In this document: one piece after another, positions 59,240 through 64,000 of the stretch
Position numbering within the stretch: position 1 is the stretch's first letter
How the letters are laid out: every line of letters begins with the position of its first letter
Assembly: GCA_963854835.1 (NCBI GenBank)
Contig: OY978528.1
Location: 10,634,242 to 10,698,241 of the forward strand
Length of the DNA: 64,000 nucleotides
Origin: Megamerina dolium
Lineage: Eukaryota > Arthropoda > Insecta > Diptera > Megamerinidae
Direction: 5' to 3'
Translations under genes and position numbers: made by a program
Notes under the pieces: generated by a model
What the model saw: only the letters and a program-made list of their open reading frames with translations
What the model was told of the DNA's origin: nothing
The model's database searches: none

Positions 59240-60310
59240 GGTTTTCAATAAAATAATTTACTGAAAAATATTGGTCATTTTCATGCAAATTTATATGGAT
59301 TTTTAAACAGAATGAAAATAATTAATACTCCCAAAAATTTGCGTGTAATTCATTGCGAAATAATACCATCATCTATACAAATATATCAATTTTTGTTTAA
59401 AAACATTCAGATTTTATATGAGGACTATGCTTATTTATCAACGGAATAACTTCAAATTTTCGTTGAAGTATTATTTTAGTGCCAAATTGGAATTTATGAA
59501 ATTTTAACATGATACATTGACAATAAAGTGTAGCTCCTATACAATTTTGTAATTTTTTCTTCTTTAATATCAGTATTTTATATGAGGACTTTGTATATTT
59601 ACAAATAGAATAACTTCAAATACCAGAGACGCAAGTTACTTAGTTAAAAATAGAATTCTTAAAAATAATACTTTGAAAAAAATGGCAACTCCTATTTAAA
59701 TTTGTCAATTTTTGTTGAAAAACATTACGATTTTATATGAGAACATTGCTTATTTATCAACGGAATAACTTCAAATTTGGTAGATATGATTTTTTTTGTG
59801 AAATAATATGACTCACCAAGTTTTAGAAAAATCCATTAAAAACTAATGGTAGCGTCCATACAAAATCATCGATTTTTTGTTTGAAAAACTGAAAATTTTC
59901 GTTTAAAGTTACTATATTTATTTAGAATTAGATCAACTTCAAATTGTAAAGTATTGCTTTGCTTCAAAAATAAAAATGTTCAAAATATCACACTGATATA
60001 TTGATGAATAATGTTACCTTCCATACATATTTTAAGCTTTTCGGTTAAATAAAATTATATTTTGTATGGGGACTATATGTGTTTTTAAATAGAATTGCTT
60101 TAAATTTTGTGTGTGATAATATTTTTTAGATAAAATGGGATTCCAAAAGTTTCAGAGTGATTTATTCAAAAATAATGTTAGCTCCCATACAAATTCATTG
60201 ATTTTAAAAAATCAAAAATTTTTATTGATATTATATTTATTTATAAATGGAATATTTTTAAATTTTGCATTTAGCACTATTTTCATATATATATTTTTTT
60301 TTTTTCAAAA
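59240..60310 (+). repeat. Degenerate repeat array of about 159 bp, six or seven units
   Basis: The anchor GAATAACTTCAAATTTT recurs near 59310 (weak), 59447, 59611, 59766, 59934, 60093 and 60252 (spacings 137-168). Between anchors are (C/T)CCATACAAATTNATNGATTTT and AAACATTCAGATTTTATATGAGGAC segments. It is distinct from the 53.9-kb array in its anchor but similar in unit length and in carrying a CCATACAAA core. Confidence 0.7.
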
Positions 60311-60311
60311 A

Positions 60312-61800
60312 ATTATATAATTTAACTATCCAAAGTTCGTCCTGAGAAATACGAAATATTCGGCATCAAAATGGTTTAACTCGTTTGAACTAATTTAACT
60401 CTTCAGTGCTCAGAAATTAATTGATCAACCAAAGTTAAAGCAAAAATTAATTGGAATTACAATGTTTTCTTCAATCATTTTTTCGGAGCCAGCTCTTTGT
60501 AGTTTTGGTTGTTCAACCAAATTGAGTCAAAAATCATAGCTCCAAGATCTCTTCAAAAATTTCAACATTTTCCCCCTATCTTGTACAACATCAAAATGCA
60601 TTCTCAACTATAAATAAGTAAAGGAAGCGAAAATATATACCAAAAAAAAAAAAATTTGAATTCAATAAAAAGAACATAAGTCGTAAAAAAATGTTAATGC
60701 AAACATATGTATGTCATACTTGTTGTCGTTTTTGCTGTCACATACCAACATACAGAATATGCATAGAAGCAGCATAACAACTATTGACAATTACATACAA
60801 TATTTTGACAGACGAACTATAATATATTTGCCATAAATGATGAAGTTTGTTGTCAATTTAAAGTGCATTGAAAGCAAAACGAAAAAAATTTAAAGAAACA
60901 AACAAACCAAGAAGTAAAAGATGAACATAAAAATACAACAAGAATCATTGGCAGAAATAGTGGCAACAACAACAACATTGAAAATATGAAGAACAAATAT
61001 GGGAGGAAGAAGTAGCAACATGTTGTTATTTAGTATTGCAACAAGTGCTCATCCATAGATGTTCACCATAAATGGCACATACACAAATACGTAGTAGTCA
61101 CAAATGCAATGCGAGCAATATTAACACTTTCTGACGCTGACATGTGCATATACCGAGAATGAGAAAATATTCATATTGGATACATGTGAAAGGACAGTGT
61201 GTGTGTATAAATACTTGTACGAGTATAGTCTACCCAAGTAGTACACATGTAATATGACTTGTACATGGGCGCGAGACGATTTGTTCAACACTTCAGCTGG
61301 CTGTTGTTGATTCTAAGACTCGAGGCTTTTGAGCAATTGTTGTTGGTAATTCTGTCATATGTATATGCTATTTTGTCACTTTGGTCGAAGCGATAGCGAT
61401 ATAAAAAGAAAATAGCTAGAACAAGAACGATTATGCCAACCGATATTTTAACAGCAACTAAATTTATAATGCGAGCAATAGAAAATTCATAAAATGAACA
61501 CCAAAATTAAATAGAATATACATACTTCAGCAACCATACTGTATTTGTAGATAAAAAACCACATATTGATTTCTTTGAAAAAATGCTATAAAATTAACAC
61601 TGTTAAATTTCATACAAATTATTGCCATGGTTGGTGGTGTCAAATAAAGTTCTTAGCACATTTTTGATGTATTGTGGGAACCAATTTGTAAAATTCGACT
61701 AAACTATCGAAATAAGATCGATCTTGAGTGCCAAGCCACAGGAAAAAAAATTAGTGTGGTCAAACCGCAGCTCCCAGGAGGCCTGACGATGTCACCAAAA
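60312..61800. other. Non-coding stretch
   Basis: AT-rich DNA with an A run near 60641 and a CAA tract near 60965. Nothing coding is recognised. Confidence 0.45.
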
Positions 61801-61807
61801 TGACTGT

Positions 61808-62032
61808 TTGCCGAACTTAGTTCATAAAAGATCGATTGATCATATCATAAGCGGTACAAAGTGTCATTTTCCACAGCACCAAAGCACCACAAGTCTGGTA
61901 TTCGGTACAAAGTGCCATTTTGCACAGCACCACAGCACCACAAGACCCGTATTCGGCATTTCTCAACCACACCTAGACAGAGTCTATATTCGGCACTTCA
62001 ATGACCGACCGAAAGATCGAAAAAAAATATAA
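61808..62032 (+). repeat. 51-bp tandem repeat open in one frame (17-residue unit)
   Basis: Units begin CGGTACAAAGTGYCATTTTS at 61852 and 61903, and a diverged CGGCATTTCTCAACCACACC at 61954, each 51 bp apart. A shorter CGGCACTTCAATGACC follows at 61991. Because 51 is a multiple of three, the frame stays open and gives GTKCHFPQHQSTTSLVF and GTKCHFAQHHSTTRPVF. The frame has no ATG (it starts at TTG 61808), so translation is doubtful. The unit could come from a repetitive protein gene or be a plain minisatellite. Confidence 0.65.
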
Positions 62033-62247
62033 AAATGCGCCCAATAATGCTGCCACTTAGAATGTATTGGTTTCTATTCGACCTTGAGTGGATCTTGATC
62101 ACCTCACCACTGAGATGGAAATGGATACTCTAAAAATACAATATTAGTTTGGAACAAATTCGCCATTATTGTGCAAGCTGCTCCAAATCAAATTTTTTCT
62201 TCCTAGCAAATGCAAAGATACTCTAAAAATATTTTCTAAAAATAAAT

Positions 62248-62595
62248 ATGTGACACTTAAAGCCCCGACGAGCTCTTTGGTCGAGCTTCTCTTTCATTAT
62301 TGTAGTGCGTGTTAAATTTAGGACAGTATTAGAAGGTATCTACTTATTTTAGCCAGTTCCGAATGGCAGAACTCTTGCGACATCACTTTTTCTGAGCTTT
62401 ATCACAGAGTTCTTTTTAAAAGCTTTTCCATGGCAAATTGTTACTGTCGAAAGAATTGACAATTGTTTGCCGACAAACGGGTACTGTTCGAAAGAACATT
62501 TTTTTGGATATAAAATTTGTTATGCTTCAGCCGAGGATTGAACCCACGACCTACAGTTCAGAAAGGCGAACACACTAACCACTGAGCTACGGCAT
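62248..62595 (-). mobile_element. tRNA-derived SINE, copy 5 (nearly complete, tail type A)
   Basis: This is the best copy, about 348 bp. On the minus strand the head is GCCGTAGCTCAGTGGTTAG (A-box at 62579-62589), then GTAGGTCGTGGGTTCAATCC (B-box at 62535-62545). The body follows (TGTTCTTTCGAACAGTACCC, CAATTGTCAATTC, TTGCCATGGAAAAGC, GCCATTCGGAACTGGCTAAA, TTAACACGCACTACAATAAT). It ends with AAGCTCGACCAAAGAGCTCG and GGGGCTTTAAGTGTCACAT. The head retains both pol III promoter boxes, unlike a functional tRNA, which would end after 72-75 bp and fold fully. Confidence 0.9.
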
Positions 62596-62867
62596 CTAAA
62601 ATTATTAGTTTTGAAAAAAATCGCCATCATTGTGCCAACTATTCCAGAGCCAAAACAGAGAAGTGGAACAATAAAGTGGATGGAAGACCTTGTAGGCACC
62701 TAATCCTAGGGTTAGTTATGTAAATATATCATCCGGCGAGTACATCTTAAGTTCGACTACTACAATCTGTGACACTTTTATTCGATATTCTCCGACTTAG
62801 GTACACTCATTTGCCATCTATGGGTTTATTTTGCAAAATATAGGTTGTACTGTGAAATTCAATGCCT

Positions 62868-63076
62868 TCTGATCTGTAGGTCGTGGGTTCGATCTCCGGC
62901 TGAAGTACAACTTTAATATCGAGAAGATTTTTCTTTCGAACAGTACTCAATTGTCGGCAAGCAATTTGCAATTCTTCCGACAGCAAAAATTTGCCATGAA
63001 AAAGCTTCTAAAAAAGCTATGTGACAAAGCTCAGAACATGTGATGTCACAAGGGTTCTTCCGTTCGGAACCGGCTT
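62868..63076 (+). mobile_element. tRNA-derived SINE, copy 6 (3' truncated)
   Basis: The head keeps the B-box (GTGGGTTCGATCTCC, 62883-62897) but has lost the A-box. The body runs to GTTCGGAACCGGCTTC and stops there. It lies 270 bp from copy 5 in the opposite orientation. Confidence 0.8.
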
Positions 63077-63079
63077 CAT

Positions 63080-63660
63080 ATACTATTATATATCAATTTT
63101 TTTAGCAAAATTACTTATTAATTAAGGCATTAACAGTTACGATATTCTGTTGAAAAGTAATTTCTGAAGCTTTTGTCTTGTAGAATCATATCTAAAAATA
63201 ATTACCTTCAGACTTCAGCAAAAAAAGCTCATTAAAATGTAATTTACATAATGACACCTCCATTCCTTTTGGCTAAGAACATTAATATTTTCAATATTAT
63301 TTTTTCTTTTCCTATGGACATTGCTAATGTGAATTTTTTAGTTAAAATCATAATCACAATATTACTTTGAATTGTATACAGGTTTTTAACTAACATAAGT
63401 TAAGCTCAGTTTCCATTGATCATTACGATAGTGTTGACACAAAAAGTTGTCGTTATGATTGTTGCTAGCTGTAGTCAATCGTAATCCTTTTTGCTTGCAG
63501 TTTTTATGTTTTATTTACAATGACTATATCGTAGTATATAATTATTGTTGTGACTTAATTTCTTCCTTGTCACATGAGAGTCTTATATTGGAATACCGAT
63601 GCGACTGTTGCCCAAATAAAACATATCTGAAGCCAAAAGATGACAAACGACGATATGACA
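63080..63660. other. Non-coding stretch
   Basis: AT-rich DNA. No recognised feature. Confidence 0.45.
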
Positions 63661-63664
63661 AATT

Positions 63665-64000
63665 CCAAATGAGTCAAATATAAAAAATCTCCTTACAGTC
63701 GGCTGGGGCCGACCAAACTATACCCTGCATATGTAGATTTATATATAAAAAGGTTACTCGAATATCCAACTTTTCTTTTATTTCCACTTTTCGAGAAACA
63801 ATTTTTGCATATACTACTAATTTACACCCGAAATATGGTTGACTTTGACGAAGTAAAAGGATTTTAAGATAATTCCGAGGCTTAGTATGGGAGCTATATA
63901 AAAAGTGGGCGTGGCTTACCACTTTCTAGTAAATCCAATTAATTTTTCAATGTTAATCCACACCTTAAATTTGGTGTCCTACGTTGAATAGTTTCTAAGT
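63665..64000. repeat. Start of a satellite-like or element-like repeat, cut by the window edge
   Basis: A stem GTCGGC-TGGG-GCCGAC (about 63699-63714) is followed by CAAACTATACCCTGCATATG and, further on, GTATGGGAGCTATATAAAAA and GTGGGCGTGGCTTACCAC. These phrases (ACTATACCCTGC, GGGAGCTATAT, GGGCGTGGC) are typical of dispersed fly repeats. The latter also resembles the GGCGTGGTTTT of the inverted 153-bp satellite. Only one unit is visible before the window ends. Confidence 0.4.

Noticed and set aside
62535..62595. Possible tRNA gene
   Set aside because: The A- and B-boxes are present, but the sequence continues into the SINE body, copies recur dispersed with the same body, and a full cloverleaf is not maintained.

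Overview
The window is AT-rich animal DNA with no operon-like layout. It looks like intronic and intergenic sequence from a higher fly (Diptera: Schizophora, perhaps a tephritid-like fruit fly). This rests on mariner relics of the mauritiana and irritans subfamilies, jockey-type LINE relics, a tRNA-derived SINE, abundant CA, CAA/TTG and GATA-poor AT microsatellites, and GTAAGT splice donors. The species cannot be fixed from the sequence alone.

Only one host coding exon is well supported. It lies on the minus strand at 12012-12657 and encodes the first 215 residues of an unrecognised single-pass membrane protein. It ends at a consensus GTAAGT donor, so the DNA from 12011 down to position 1 is probably its first intron. 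That presumed intron holds an 18-bp motif (consensus RCGCCTAAATGTATGCWA) in at least seven good copies, all in one orientation, the last about 20 nt past the donor. I see only one partial match in the other 52 kb. It is the best candidate here for an undescribed cis-regulatory signal. Two weaker open stretches with plausible splice sites lie at 33353-33640 and 45306-45785, both plus strand.

Most of the rest is decayed mobile and repetitive DNA. Region by region: a 153-bp satellite block (4.8-5.6 kb); a SINE dimer (10.6-11.0 kb); a tiny mariner relic (14.1 kb); a LINE RNase H remnant followed by a tandem duplication and a motif-repeat field (17.5-19.0 kb); a 153-bp satellite with a 306-bp higher-order dimer (20.1-21.2 kb) and an inverted copy (23.3-23.6 kb); a deleted mauritiana-type mariner (24.0-24.9 kb); a minisatellite joined to a LINE reverse-transcriptase fragment (29.8-30.9 kb); further degenerate arrays (31.1-31.7 and 34.0-34.4 kb); an irritans-type mariner (40.35-41.49 kb); a 5'-truncated LINE (43.1-43.5 kb); a SINE with a TTAGG-type tail (43.7-44.06 kb); an inverted jockey-type LINE (44.08-45.02 kb); a TTAAC-rich palindromic array (49.1-50.4 kb); a mariner-type MITE with long terminal repeats (53.47-53.75 kb); two arrays of about 150-160 bp repeats (53.9-54.9 and 59.2-60.3 kb); more SINEs (51.4, 56.7, 62.2 and 62.9 kb); and a 51-bp repeat with a 17-residue reading (61.85-62.0 kb).

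No element has an intact transposase or reverse transcriptase. All are fossils that could move only with help from elsewhere. No rRNA gene, true tRNA gene, CRISPR array or viral gene was recognised.
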